NCBI RefSeq assembly: GCF_018860365.1 | Contig: NZ_JAHKPO010000018.1 | Location: forward strand, 186,001-250,000 | Length of the DNA: 64,000 nucleotides | Direction of reading: 5' to 3' | From: Arenibacter algicola | GTDB lineage: Bacteria; Bacteroidota; Bacteroidia; Flavobacteriales; Flavobacteriaceae | Position numbers and translations under genes: made by a program | Notes under the pieces: generated by a model | What the model saw: only the letters and a program-made list of their open reading frames with translations | What the model was told of the DNA's origin: nothing | Databases searched by the model: none | In this document: positions 36,078 through 44,826 of the stretch, piece by piece | How the letters are laid out: each line of letters begins with the position of its first letter | Position numbering within the stretch: position 1 is the stretch's first letter

Positions 36078-36455
36078 TTAAATTCCGATTACGTATGATG
36101 TTATTGATTTTATTTTCGTTCCTTTTGCTCCACTAAATTCATAAAAGTCCGAAAACGCATATTTTTTACCGTTCTGCATTTTTATAATTCCGCTTACAGC
36201 ACCTTCTTTTCCGTGAGTTAAAATTCGGTCGAGTATCAATTCCGATGCTTTTTCCTTTTTCATCTTTCCCAATTCCTCTGTAAAATTTTCTTTTCCCTCA
36301 ATTTTTTTGTCGCCAATTATATTCCACACAATTTTGTCCGTTACGCTCTCTGTCAGAAAATCCAAATTTCCTTTCGCAAAAGCGATATTTATTTCTTTTA
36401 AAAATTCCTTTTTCGGTGCATTTCCGCAATCAGCACTTACAGTTATTTTTGTCAT
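36078..36455 (-). CDS. NTF2/SnoaL-like protein
   Basis: 125 aa cytoplasmic NTF2-like domain (EINIAFAKGNLDFLTESVTDKIVWNIIGD, GIIKMQNGKKYAFSDFYEF). Single-gene cassette. Function unknown. Confidence 0.78.
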   Translation of the reverse strand: MTKITVSADCGNAPKKEFLKEINIAFAKGNLDFLTESVTDKIVWNIIGDKKIEGKENFTEELGKMKKEKASELILDRILTHGKEGAVSGIIKMQNGKKYAFSDFYEFSGAKGTKIKSITSYVIGI

Positions 36456-36500
36456 TTTTCCGAATCTTTAATTTCAGTTCCGAGTTTTTTTTAAGCTTGT

Positions 36501-36771
36501 TGCCAACGCAGCGCTATGTACGACATCTGCGACAGCAGTGGGCGGGTTGTAGCGTTGGTGGGCAATTTTATGGAAATATAGTGAAAACCTTTTTTGTTTT
36601 TCGACGGTATTGGGAATAAAATGTGGCGGTCCTACCGAGCGCAGCGAACACATGAATACATTAAACAATGGACATGGCATGAATAAATTACATATAGTGA
36701 CTTGATATGTTGCGCAAGAGTTAAATCCATTTAAGCAAACAAGCAAAAAGTCTATCTGTTTAATGTTATCA
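36501..36771 (-). repeat. attC-like site S26 (worn right half)
   Basis: AAC at 36505 (GCCAACGCAGCGCTATG). The right end is probably TTTAATGTTATC with GTT at 36765. GTTATC compares with the start GTTAGC at S27. The interior contains CCGAGCGCAGCGAAC. A 90-aa frame across this stretch (36474-36746) is not considered coding. Confidence 0.55.
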
Positions 36772-36781
36772 TTTGGTGTAG

Positions 36782-37444
36782 TTATGCCAAACCAAAGTAA
36801 AAACTCAAAATACCTAGTGTGTTAAAAAAGCCATGTATCATTATCATAAACCATAAATCGTATTTGCGCATGTAGAATATTATAGATAAGAGTGCTCCGA
36901 TAATTACTACAACAAGTTGCCCTGTTATTCCCTGCTGCATGTGCATGTATCCGAAAAAACCACAAATTATTAGAATATTAATAGCAAGACTGCTTTTACT
37001 GTCTCCAAAGAATTTGACGAACTGTCGCATAAGATAACCTCGAAAAATAATTTCTTCTCCAAATCCTGCAGTAGCCCACACTATTAATAGCCAGACGATG
37101 GTGACTTCAAGGTTTCCTTCCAATTGGCTCATGCTTGAATAATCAATAGGAATTCCTGTTAGTATCTCAATGGCCGGAACCACTGCAAAGACATAAAAAA
37201 TAAAGAGTCCCAGTGCAACTAACGGAGCATGCACAAGGAGATTTTTTGCATTGAATTTTGCACGTTTAAACCCAAGCGCTGAAAATGGTTTCCCCTCGTA
37301 TTCTAAGTAATTAGCTATAATGATGATAATAGAGATAATTATATTTTCAAAAGGTGTTCTGGTGATTGGCCCAAAGTACATGAAACAAATAATGGCAAGA
37401 GTGACTAATGGAATTATAATTTGTCGTAAGGTCATTTTTCTCAT
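36782..37444 (-). CDS. CPBP family intramembrane metalloprotease
   Basis: 220 aa, about eight hydrophobic segments. CPBP/Abi motifs: EEIIFRGYL (E130, E131, R135), HMQQG (H168) and HGFFNTL (H204). Related to CAAX prenyl proteases and bacteriocin-immunity proteins. It lies downstream of a LytTR regulator, an arrangement common for bacteriocin-type or stress loci, though no peptide gene is seen. Confidence 0.88.
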   Translation of the reverse strand: MRKMTLRQIIIPLVTLAIICFMYFGPITRTPFENIIISIIIIIANYLEYEGKPFSALGFKRAKFNAKNLLVHAPLVALGLFIFYVFAVVPAIEILTGIPIDYSSMSQLEGNLEVTIVWLLIVWATAGFGEEIIFRGYLMRQFVKFFGDSKSSLAINILIICGFFGYMHMQQGITGQLVVVIIGALLSIIFYMRKYDLWFMIMIHGFFNTLGILSFYFGLA

Positions 37445-37569
37445 CGTTTTTGATTTTAAATTCTAAGACGAAGTAATGAACAAGACTCCCAAAAACCCCT
37501 TTAAATATTAATGTTTTTACTGAATGGTAGTAAATTGATAACTGGATGGTCGATATCTTATAATTTATT

Positions 37570-38406
37570 TTATTGAAACCAAGTCATAAATGCTTTTCGT
37601 TTATAACGACTGCTGTTGATTTCGGTAATCGCATCATTTTCAATAGAAGTTTTTAACGTAATCCGCAACTTGCCATTTGCAATTTTTTCAATTTGGTCTA
37701 CCGCACTTTTATGAATGATAATTTGACGATTGACTCTAAAAAACAATTGGTCGTTTATTTTTTCTTCGAGTTCATTCAATGTAAAATCGGTGGTAATTGT
37801 GGTGCCATCATTTTGAACAGTATAGACAATTTTATTTTCGCTATAGAAACATGCAATATTTTCGTAGGTAAGCTTGGTTATTTTCGCACCACTTTCAATA
37901 GTAATTTCATTATCTTTTATAGATAGCTTATATAAATTGTAGATGTCTAGGGAATATGCTAACCCTATGAGAATAAAACTTAACAACAAGGTAATTAGCA
38001 ATCCAATTAATAAATAATAGAATTCAGTTTCTCCACCCGCAATTTTATTTAAGACAATACCTAACGGAATATACATGACTGTAATATACCCAAGAGTAGA
38101 GACCATATACCATGACATAGAGGCGATTTCTACTTTTTTAGAGAAATACTTTTTCTTGTAATATTTAAAATTAAGCTCTGCTATAATTCCAATAAGAATA
38201 CACAAAGCAATAGTGGATAGAAAACCTTCTACAGGGAATCGATACGATTCACTATTTAGGAAACTCTCGGGAGTTGATAAATGATTTAGGACTAAAGAGA
38301 ATATTATAAAGACAATTAATTTCTGAAACCAACTCCATAGAGAACTATAGTTAAATTTAATCAATACTGTTTTTAATGCATTCTTGGTTGGTTGTGAAGT
38401 ACTCAT
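37570..38406 (-). CDS. membrane-bound LytTR transcription regulator
   Basis: 278 aa. Four hydrophobic segments in residues 25-160, then a LytTR DNA-binding domain (IACFYSENKIVYTVQNDG, FFRVNRQIIIHKSAVDQI, SRYKRKAFMTWF). A 125-bp spacer leads to the CPBP gene on the same strand, its likely target. The two form one cassette. Confidence 0.87.
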   Translation of the reverse strand: MSTSQPTKNALKTVLIKFNYSSLWSWFQKLIVFIIFSLVLNHLSTPESFLNSESYRFPVEGFLSTIALCILIGIIAELNFKYYKKKYFSKKVEIASMSWYMVSTLGYITVMYIPLGIVLNKIAGGETEFYYLLIGLLITLLLSFILIGLAYSLDIYNLYKLSIKDNEITIESGAKITKLTYENIACFYSENKIVYTVQNDGTTITTDFTLNELEEKINDQLFFRVNRQIIIHKSAVDQIEKIANGKLRITLKTSIENDAITEINSSRYKRKAFMTWFQ

Positions 38407-38449
38407 TAATTTGAAGTTTCTATTGTAGGACGATGTGTTTTTACCATTG

Positions 38450-38503
38450 CAGCTAACGTTCTGAATAAACGCCTGTTTTAATGGCGTTTATTTTTTGTTA
38501 GCA
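38450..38503 (-). repeat. attC-like site S27 (minimal, 54 bp)
   Basis: AAC at 38454, GTT at 38497. On the minus strand it reads GCTAAC - 5-nt A run - ATAAACGCC - loop - GGCGTTTAT - TCAGAAC - GTTAGC. The 9-bp inner arms are perfect and both outer cores are textbook integron cores. The unequal spacers (5 and 7 nt) give the site a direction. The stop codon of the deiminase gene lies in the spacer. Confidence 0.93.
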
Positions 38504-39810
38504 TCAGTTTTTGGCTGTTGTTGCGTAGAGCAATGTATTCCACCTCCGTCCCAATTCTGCGGCATGAAGTCAAGAAATACGATTTTACGACCAGGGAATT
38601 GCTTTTTAAAAATCTGTTCGACCTCTTTCTCTCTTTTTTCAGAGGTGCCCATTCTAGTATATGTCGGTAGAATTACCAAGCCATTAGTGACCAGATAGTT
38701 CATATAACTTGCTGCAGGTATTCTCAATAATGTATCTCCTTCTTGCGGTCTTTCAGAAGGAAGAAACCAACTGGGAGGTAAGTCAAGTGAATTCTCTGAA
38801 AAGTCTATATTTTCCGTAGCTATAATTTTCTCAGTGATAAGTTCTGGTAACGGGACCTTAACAATGGTAAATGGCTTGCCATCCTGATCGGTAGAATTTT
38901 CAAGAATTCTAAGATTCTCACTCATTCTTTCATAGTTTATTCTATTTATGGGATTCAAATCCTTTTCATCCTCGTCAACCCAAGCCAATAAAATCGTATT
39001 CGCATCTGAAAATCGTACAAATTCGTCTGAATGCTGCACACCTCCACCGACATAATTGTCAGCAATCCTTCTGTAAAAACCATTTGGATCATCTGCCAGG
39101 CTTTGTTTGAGCCAAATGATATTTGAGACTCCAAGGACCTTTTTAAACTCTTTTTCAATTTCTTTCTTAGTACGATTGGGATTTCTGTTGAATACAGCGC
39201 TTTCACAGATTATGAGTGTTCCTTTCCCATTCACTTCAATATTGCCTCCTTCATGTACAACACTCGTTTTTTGAATAACAGCATTTTCAACTTTTGCCAT
39301 CAAACTGTCGACCATAGTCGTTTTAGGGTTAATCCAAAGTTCTGAGTATTTGCGAATGCTATCGACATTGCCCTCATGCATTAATCGCAAAAATTCAGGA
39401 AGACCATATTGATCAAAGCCAAAATCTGCAACCCCTAATTCACCTTTTTTGTTGACTAAAAATGCTGCACCATAGTCGCGAATCCAATATTGTTCGCCTA
39501 GTATAACGTGAAATTCTAGTCTGGTACTATCGACCTTTTGAAGACTCAGATATTTCTTTGCTACCTGTAACAGGCTATCTGATGATACTGCTATTTTGAC
39601 TTTTACTGTAGGTGTAAGCGTCTTTATTAACTCAACAATCCCTTCTTGAAATTGTGTGTTTTTTCTTTCTCTCCAGCCTAGCCAAATAGCCTGGTGAGTT
39701 TCCCATTCGGCCGGCATATAAAAGGCTGATTCATCAATGCCTTGTTCACCATTTTTTTGATTGCAACTAAAAATGGTTAGTAGTATAAATATGGTTAAAA
39801 TATATTTCAT
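38488..39810 (-). CDS. agmatine deiminase / peptidylarginine-deiminase family lipoprotein
   Basis: 440 aa with lipobox IFSC (Cys16). Guanidino-modifying fold with catalytic Asp112 (WIRDYG), Glu187 (VHEGGN), His260 (QHSDEF) and Cys427 (GIHCSTQQ), complete for hydrolysis of agmatine or arginine-like guanidines. The C-terminal ANKK-stop is encoded by the R'' core and spacer of site S27. Confidence 0.9.
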   Translation of the reverse strand: MKYILTIFILLTIFSCNQKNGEQGIDESAFYMPAEWETHQAIWLGWRERKNTQFQEGIVELIKTLTPTVKVKIAVSSDSLLQVAKKYLSLQKVDSTRLEFHVILGEQYWIRDYGAAFLVNKKGELGVADFGFDQYGLPEFLRLMHEGNVDSIRKYSELWINPKTTMVDSLMAKVENAVIQKTSVVHEGGNIEVNGKGTLIICESAVFNRNPNRTKKEIEKEFKKVLGVSNIIWLKQSLADDPNGFYRRIADNYVGGGVQHSDEFVRFSDANTILLAWVDEDEKDLNPINRINYERMSENLRILENSTDQDGKPFTIVKVPLPELITEKIIATENIDFSENSLDLPPSWFLPSERPQEGDTLLRIPAASYMNYLVTNGLVILPTYTRMGTSEKREKEVEQIFKKQFPGRKIVFLDFMPQNWDGGGIHCSTQQQPKTDANKK

Positions 39811-39828
39811 TGTTGATGATTTTATTTA

Positions 39829-39959
39829 TGCTAACGGTTAGGCTATGAAAAGTAGGCGATTTCGAAGGACTCCACTTTCGGTTACGCACAAACTTTAATA
39901 CGAGCCAAAAGCCTTGAATTTACTACTAGTTCGCCTATTTTCTATATACATTGTTACCA
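39829..39959 (-). repeat. attC-like site S28
   Basis: AAC at 39833, GTT at 39953 (TATATACATTGTTACC). R'' flank GTTACCAGC equals the start at S29; start GTTAGCAT equals the flank of S27. Inner AAAAGTAGGCGATTTCGAAG is shared with S14. Confidence 0.9.
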
Positions 39960-40409
39960 GCTTGCTTTTTCATCAATCAGTTCAAGTTTTCCATCCGCAA
40001 TTTTATAGAACATCATTTTTTCGCTACCTTCTTTCACGTATGGAAGTCCAAAAATTATTGGTTCTTTTTTTGAACTCGTTTTCGAAGATATAAACTGATA
40101 TTTAGGTTCTATTAAAATATTCTTATTGTTATCTGCAATTCCATAAGAAAAATAATCATCTGTTCGGCTTCCTCCACCACCAAAACCAATCAACATTACA
40201 TCTTTTGAGTACATATACTTTTTAATTAAAATCAGCTTATTATCAAGTTGCTCATTTGCATAATTCAGTTCGTCCGCATTTTCAATGTATTCGGTTCCGA
40301 TAAGGCTAATTCTATAGTAAGGTTGTCCAAAAAATCGCCAAACAAATAATGAGATAATTACAACCGCTATAAAAGTTATTATTAATCCTATTTTCAATGT
40401 TTTATTCAA
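39954..40409 (-). CDS. hypothetical membrane-anchored protein
   Basis: 151 aa: an N-terminal membrane helix (IGLIITFIAVVIISLFVW) followed by a soluble domain with a glycine run (LIGFGGGGSRTDDYFSYG). No family recognised. The stop codon overlaps the R'' core of site S28 (TTA within GTTACC). Confidence 0.7.
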   Translation of the reverse strand: MNKTLKIGLIITFIAVVIISLFVWRFFGQPYYRISLIGTEYIENADELNYANEQLDNKLILIKKYMYSKDVMLIGFGGGGSRTDDYFSYGIADNNKNILIEPKYQFISSKTSSKKEPIIFGLPYVKEGSEKMMFYKIADGKLELIDEKASW

Positions 40410-40441
40410 TTAATAAATTGTTTTTTGTGAGTTCAGCTTGC

Positions 40442-40573
40442 TGGTAACGGTCTTGTGTATGATTAGTTGCGGGAAAGGACGCGAGTCGTTTTCCGCCGTA
40501 ACTGAAAGATAATTAATAAGATTGAATTTCCGAGAGGAAATTCAGCCGCAATTAATTATGCACGTTGTTGGCA
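40442..40573 (-). repeat. attC-like site S29
   Basis: AAC at 40446 (AACGGTCTTGTGTATGATTAG), GTT at 40567 (AATTATGCACGTTGTTGGC). R'' flank GTTGGCATTA is identical to the start at S30. Same family as S41. Confidence 0.9.
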
Positions 40574-41029
40574 TTAGTTTTTTATTCCCTTATATACATT
40601 CGGGTTGTGTTTCTCCATATAAAATTCAGGATTAGGTATTTCTGAAAAACCAAACTTTTTATAAAGCCATTCAGCTGTATCAGTTAATAAAATCCAGCGT
40701 CTTAATCCTTGAAGATTAGGATGTTCCATTATTTCATTTATCAGCCATTTACTTAATCCCTTTCCTCTATATTCCTTTAAAACATAAACATCTCCTAAAT
40801 ATGCAATAGTTGAATAGTCTGAAATTATTCTAGCAAAGCCAATTTGCTTGTTTTCGTAATAAAGTCCAAAATTCAAAGAGTTTTCAATTGATGTTTTCAA
40901 AGTATTGATTGGAATTCCTTTAGCCCAATCAGTTTCATTTGAAAGGAATTTGTGAATGCTCAAAACATCTAATTTATCCTTGTCAGTTGAAATGGTATAT
41001 TCATTTCTATGAGTTTCTCTAATTTTCAT
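40574..41029 (-). CDS. GNAT acetyltransferase
   Basis: 151 aa from the ATG at 41029 (MKIRETHRNEY). An in-frame upstream extension to 41083 lies in site S30 and is rejected. Acetyl-CoA loop EYRGKGLSKWLI; C-terminal WLYKKFGFSEIPNPEF. It is the intact relative of the remnant at 561-655. Short N-acetyltransferases of this form act on small amines or drugs; the substrate is unknown. Confidence 0.87.
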   Translation of the reverse strand: MKIRETHRNEYTISTDKDKLDVLSIHKFLSNETDWAKGIPINTLKTSIENSLNFGLYYENKQIGFARIISDYSTIAYLGDVYVLKEYRGKGLSKWLINEIMEHPNLQGLRRWILLTDTAEWLYKKFGFSEIPNPEFYMEKHNPNVYKGIKN

Positions 41030-41041
41030 TTTCTTAATTAA

Positions 41042-41196
41042 TGCCAACGTTGTTGTATATGGTTTGTTGCGTGTTTTAAGCACCTAATTTAGCAAATACA
41101 AAGCAAATAGAAAATCCGTCCCGCCACGCTTTTGGGCGTGGGAGGACTTTCGTAAGTAGGCTAGAAGCAAGCAATTAATTATACACGTTGTTATGC
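41042..41196 (-). repeat. attC-like site S30
   Basis: AAC at 41046, GTT at 41190 (AATTATACACGTTGTTATGC). R'' flank GTTATGCTC is identical to the start at S31. Hairpin CCACGCTTTTGGGCGTGG. Confidence 0.9.
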
Positions 41197-41219
41197 TCTG
41201 TTTTAATTCAGTTCTTCTA

Positions 41220-42491
41220 TTAATTAAAAAGGTCTGATTTAGAAACCTGTCTTGAAATATCATCTAATTCGTTATAAACTCCATCATCATCGGCAGTTCC
41301 AAAAAAGGCTATCACTAAATTGCGAGAAGGAGAAATGTAAAGACCTTGTCCGCTAAATCCACCTTTATAAAAATCTCCGTCTTCCATTACTTTGTCCCAT
41401 TGATAGGTATTGTGACGAACAACTTCTTTATCAAGCGTGTAATTTTCAGAACCGTATGCAGTTACCAAGTGAGGACGACCTTGCTTTTGAATTTTATCAA
41501 AATATTCATTTGAAACGAAAGCATTTTCAGTTGAACGACCTTCGTTCAGAAACATATAGCCAAATCGAGCTAAATCTCGAAGTGTAGAATTAATTCCTGC
41601 GTGAGAAATGCTAGTGCCATTTGTTTGAGTAATAAATGCATCAGATTCCGCACCGATTTTTCGCCAAATTTCACGTTCAATATTTTTTGCATAAGAAAGA
41701 CCTGTGATTCTCTCTATGAGGCAAGAGAGAACGTATGTGTTTACTGAAGTATATTCAAATACCTCTCCAGAGGTTTTTGCAGATGATAAGGTCTTAATGT
41801 GCTCAAAAGCATTGTCTGCGGTTTTTTCTGTTCGTTTTAGAAATCCAAGTGCTGCTTCAAATTGATAGTAACAAGTTTCAGGGTTTTCAAAAGCACCATC
41901 AACCCATTCACGACAATCAATTCCTGAAGCCATATCAAGAATGTCAATAACAGGAACGTTTTCCCATCCAGACCCTTTAAGTTCAGGTAGATAATGTTCT
42001 ATCGGTTTTGTTGCATCAAGTTGTTTTCTGTCTTCCAAAATTGCTATAAGAGTTGAAGCAAATACTTTAGATACTGACCAGTAAAGGTGCCTATCGTTTG
42101 GAAACATTCTTGGGTAGGCTTCATATACAATACGGTCTCCTTGCAATATTATCATACCATCCACTTTCTCGCTAGTTTTGACATAGTTTTGAAGTGTCAT
42201 TTGTCCTAATTCAGAAGTAACAACAAACTCCTCGATTTCTTTGCGGTAATCTTCTTTCAGGCTTTTAATATTTCCTTCTCTATTGATAATGGCGTGAGTC
42301 CAAAATTCAGGCATATTTAAAAATATATAACGAGATATTTCACCTCCATCATCCCAATTATCCAAATTCCATTGCTTAAATACGGATTGAATTTCCTTAT
42401 TTGAAAAACCATCATAAGTTTGAGCAAATAAATTTGAATATGGAACAATTAATAAAAGAAGTAATAGTCTGTAATAGTACATTTTTTTCAA
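41220..42491 (-). CDS. secreted serine hydrolase (beta-lactamase-like)
   Basis: 423 aa with a signal peptide (RLLLLLLIVPYSNLFAQ). SxxK is SVSK at 139-142; FEYTSVNTYVL gives the Tyr motif; GFSGQGLYISPSRNLVIAF is the C-terminal strand motif. It belongs to the 6-aminohexanoate-oligomer-hydrolase-like branch by pattern. Substrate unknown. Confidence 0.86.
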   Translation of the reverse strand: MKKMYYYRLLLLLLIVPYSNLFAQTYDGFSNKEIQSVFKQWNLDNWDDGGEISRYIFLNMPEFWTHAIINREGNIKSLKEDYRKEIEEFVVTSELGQMTLQNYVKTSEKVDGMIILQGDRIVYEAYPRMFPNDRHLYWSVSKVFASTLIAILEDRKQLDATKPIEHYLPELKGSGWENVPVIDILDMASGIDCREWVDGAFENPETCYYQFEAALGFLKRTEKTADNAFEHIKTLSSAKTSGEVFEYTSVNTYVLSCLIERITGLSYAKNIEREIWRKIGAESDAFITQTNGTSISHAGINSTLRDLARFGYMFLNEGRSTENAFVSNEYFDKIQKQGRPHLVTAYGSENYTLDKEVVRHNTYQWDKVMEDGDFYKGGFSGQGLYISPSRNLVIAFFGTADDDGVYNELDDISRQVSKSDLFN

Positions 42492-42515
42492 GGATATGTG
42501 GTTTTTAGAAATTGA

Positions 42516-42668
42516 GCATAACGTGTTTGTATATGGTTTGTTTCGTGGTTTAGTACGTAATTTAGCAAATACAAACCGAATAGAAAATCCGTCCCCCCAC
42601 GCTTTTGGGCGTGGGAGGATTTTCGTAAGTAGGCTAGAACTAGCAATTAATTATACACGTTGTTAGCC
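42516..42668 (-). repeat. attC-like site S31
   Basis: AAC at 42520, GTT at 42662 (AATTATACACGTTGTTAGCC). R'' GGCTAAC. Start GTTATGCTC. Nearly the same as S30 and S24 inside. Confidence 0.9.
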
Positions 42669-42678
42669 ACAGTACTTT

Positions 42679-43014
42679 TTATTTTCCTTTTGAGGTCAGT
42701 TGTTCGTTAAAGTCCAATGCAAGTTCAATCCAATGTTTGAATTCATTTTCTTGTTTCAAGTTTTCTTCTTGGACGTGTATGTAACCTTTGTAATTCCGTC
42801 CTCTCATCACAACAGTTGAACATCCTTTTTTTTTGACTTCTTGTTCGTGCAATTTGGGGTCAATTCGGCACATCATTCTTTTTGGTCCAGCAGTTAAACA
42901 GATTTTACCCTTGACCATAAAAGCCAAACTGCCGAACATTTTCTTTTCCTTAACATTAGTTAAATGTTCGAGAGAAACTCTAATCCTTTGTGCGATGTTT
43001 TCGCTGTATCCCAT
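42679..43014 (-). CDS. TfoX N-terminal domain protein
   Basis: 111 aa. The pattern KKMFGSLAFMVKGKICL, RIDPKLHEQ and MRGRNYKGYI is the stand-alone TfoX/Sxy N-terminal domain. A competence role is known only for full-length TfoX, so the function here is open. Its ATG overlaps the stop of the upstream SnoaL-like gene by one base (TAATG). Confidence 0.85.
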   Translation of the reverse strand: MGYSENIAQRIRVSLEHLTNVKEKKMFGSLAFMVKGKICLTAGPKRMMCRIDPKLHEQEVKKKGCSTVVMRGRNYKGYIHVQEENLKQENEFKHWIELALDFNEQLTSKGK

Positions 43015-43397
43015 TATTTTTTCGGTGTGTTTTTGTCAAACGTAAGCGTATCGAAGTAGATATGCAATGAAGTCAATTTACCATCCTTTGCAGTCCAAAA
43101 TTCCGCTACATCTCCAGAAATATGCTTTCCATTTGGGAAAATGTAATCGTAATTGGCAATCACACTTGCATTATCTCCATCTATTATCATTCTTTTTACT
43201 CGCATATTTTGGTAGACCCTTGAAAATCGTGCAATAATGTTTACATAGACTTCTTTTCCTTTATTTATATCTTCATTTTCCATATTGTCAGCCCTAAATT
43301 CAAAGTCATCCGAGATTACGGATTCCCAACCTCCTTTTTTTGCAAAGCCTTTGTAATACGTTTCTAAAAGCTTTTTTGTAGTCGTATAGTTTACCAT
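43014..43397 (-). CDS. SnoaL-like protein
   Basis: 127 aa NTF2/SnoaL-like domain (LLETYYKGFAKKGGWESVISDDFEFRAD, NYDYIFPNGKHISGDVAEFWTAKDGKL). First gene of an operon with the TfoX-like gene, divergent from an HxlR regulator with a 101-bp shared upstream region. Confidence 0.83.
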   Translation of the reverse strand: MVNYTTTKKLLETYYKGFAKKGGWESVISDDFEFRADNMENEDINKGKEVYVNIIARFSRVYQNMRVKRMIIDGDNASVIANYDYIFPNGKHISGDVAEFWTAKDGKLTSLHIYFDTLTFDKNTPKK

Positions 43398-43435
43398 TTT
43401 TTTATTTTTTGTCGTTAATTCAAGTTATTGCATTT

Positions 43436-43480
43436 TGCAAGTTCTACAAATTTATAAATGTTATTGTAAATTGCAAGTAC
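43436..43480. promoter_or_regulatory. promoter and direct-repeat operator for the HxlR-controlled pair
   Basis: TTGCAAGTTC at 43436-43445 and TTGCAAGTAC at 43471-43480 are direct repeats 35 bp apart. On the minus strand TTG (43476) - 19 bp - TAAATTTG (43454-43447) matches a Bacteroidota promoter for the SnoaL/TfoX operon; one repeat covers the -33 element, the other lies downstream of the -7. This fits repression by the divergent HxlR protein. Confidence 0.55.
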
Positions 43481-43498
43481 TTTTTATATTTTTGTATA

Positions 43499-43906
43499 AT
43501 GAAAAAAAACAGGTCGGACTGTCCAATCAGTTGTTCGTTAGACGTTTTCGGTGATAAATGGTCATTGTTAATAATCAGGGATATTATGCTCCGTGGGAAG
43601 TTGTCATACAGCGAATTTTTAAAATCTGAAGAAAAAATTGCTACGAATATTTTGGTTAATAGACTGAATGTGCTTGAATCTGAAAATATCCTTTACAAAA
43701 AGGTCTCGCCTGAAAACAAGTCCAAATTTGTTTATAGCTTGACGAAAAAAGGCATTGACTTACTACCGATTGTCATTGAAATTATGGATTGGGGTGCAAA
43801 GTACAATGAAAACTGTCCGAGAAGGGAACTTGGTAAAAAAATCCAAGTGGATAAGTCAAAAGTCATTTCCGATTATCTTGAAAAACTAACTGAAGAATTT
43901 GGGTAG
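43499..43906 (+). CDS. HxlR family transcription regulator
   Basis: 135 aa from the ATG at 43499 (MKKNRSDCPISCSLDVFGDKWSLLI). A longer frame from 43409 would translate the shared promoter region and is rejected. Winged HTH of the MarR-like HxlR family with the N-terminal Cys (CPISC) that acts as a redox sensor in some members. Divergent from the SnoaL/TfoX pair. Confidence 0.9.
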   Translation: MKKNRSDCPISCSLDVFGDKWSLLIIRDIMLRGKLSYSEFLKSEEKIATNILVNRLNVLESENILYKKVSPENKSKFVYSLTKKGIDLLPIVIEIMDWGAKYNENCPRRELGKKIQVDKSKVISDYLEKLTEEFG

Positions 43907-43930
43907 CCTGTTCGTTTTTTTCCGTATTGT

Positions 43931-44127
43931 GGTTAACGTTCAAGCTATGAGTAGTGCGGAGACAAGGAAATCTTTTTGTTTCCGTCTACGCACGTAGCAA
44001 AAGCTTTTTGTTTTGTTTTATTTTTTTGTTTTCAGAGCAAAATCCTAAAGATTTTGCGCACACATAAATATACACAAACAATAGAATTAAACACCAAACT
44101 CCGCATTACTTATAGGTATTGTTGTGG
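43931..44127 (-). repeat. attC-like site S32
   Basis: AAC at 43935, GTT at 44121 (ATTACTTATAGGTATTGTTGTGG). GAAATCTTTTTGTTTCCGTC and AAAATCCTAAAGATTTTGCG inner stems. R'' flank GTTGTGGTG equals the start at S33. Start GTTAACCACA compares with S31 GTTAGCCACA. Confidence 0.9.
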
Positions 44128-44145
44128 TGTCGTTTTTTTTTTTTT

Positions 44146-44430
44146 TTAAGCAGACATTGGATTCACCTGAATTTGTCCTCCAATCGCTTTCAAAACTTTC
44201 ATAATCGTAGCAAATTGAGGTTTAGAACCTTCAGATAAGGCTTTGTACAAACTCGGTCTACTTAATCCAGTTTCTTCAGATATTTTAGTCATTCCAATCG
44301 CTTTTGCAATGTGTCCAATTGCATTTATCACATCGTCATTATCTCCTTCTTCTAAAACAGTATTGAGATACTCTGCAATCATTTCTTTGCTGTCCAAATA
44401 ATCCGCTATGTCAAATTTTGAAGTTCCCAT
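44146..44430 (-). CDS. higA: HigA-type antitoxin
   Basis: 94 aa. The pattern DYLDSKEMIAEYLNTVLEEGD, IGHIAKAIGMTKISEETGLSRPSLYKAL is the addiction-module antidote family with an HTH. It follows the toxin gene by 5 bp in one transcript. It neutralises the RelE-like toxin and probably represses the operon. Confidence 0.9.
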   Translation of the reverse strand: MGTSKFDIADYLDSKEMIAEYLNTVLEEGDNDDVINAIGHIAKAIGMTKISEETGLSRPSLYKALSEGSKPQFATIMKVLKAIGGQIQVNPMSA

Positions 44431-44435
44431 TTTAT

Positions 44436-44735
44436 TTATTTATTTAATTTGTTCCAGATTTCTTTCGCTTTTTTTATGTCTTTCTGTTGAGTCGACTTAT
44501 CTCCACCAATGAGTAGAACAATTATTTTACCATCTTTTTCTTTGAAGTAAACTCTGTAACCTTTTGCGAAATTCACTCGTAATTCCCTAATTCCGTCACC
44601 GACAGGTTTGCAATCCCCAAAGTGTTCGTCGTTTTCTAGTTTCTGTATTCTAAACAGAATCTTGGCTTTGCCTTTCAAGTCCTTTAACTTTCTCAGCCAC
44701 TTATCAAATTCGATTGTTTTTTCAATAAAGAACAT
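44436..44735 (-). CDS. higB: RelE/HigB-type toxin
   Basis: 99 aa RelE-superfamily addiction-module killer protein (IEFDKWLRKLKDLKGKAKILFRI, GDGIRELRVNFAKGYRVYFKEKDGKIIVLLIGGDKSTQQKDI). Predicted mRNA interferase. Toxin-first order is that of higBA. In large integrons such cassettes are thought to stabilise the array. Confidence 0.9.
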   Translation of the reverse strand: MFFIEKTIEFDKWLRKLKDLKGKAKILFRIQKLENDEHFGDCKPVGDGIRELRVNFAKGYRVYFKEKDGKIIVLLIGGDKSTQQKDIKKAKEIWNKLNK

Positions 44736-44741
44736 AAAAAC

Positions 44742-44765
44742 TGTATCTACTTGGATACAAATTTA
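44742..44765 (-). promoter_or_regulatory. promoter/operator of the toxin-antitoxin cassette
   Basis: Inverted repeat TGTATC-TACT-6-mer partner GATACA (44742-44759) overlaps a -7 element TAAATTTG (minus strand, 44765-44758), just upstream of the toxin ATG. This is the usual position for autorepression by the antitoxin. No clear -33 TTG was seen. Confidence 0.55.
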
Positions 44766-44826
44766 AGATATTTATTTTTAATCCGCAGTAAATTTTTGGA
44801 ATTTTCGACTTGAGTGAGACAATGCA

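Noticed and set aside
36474-36746. A 90-aa minus-strand frame.
   Set aside because: It runs through site S26, has odd composition and no family features.
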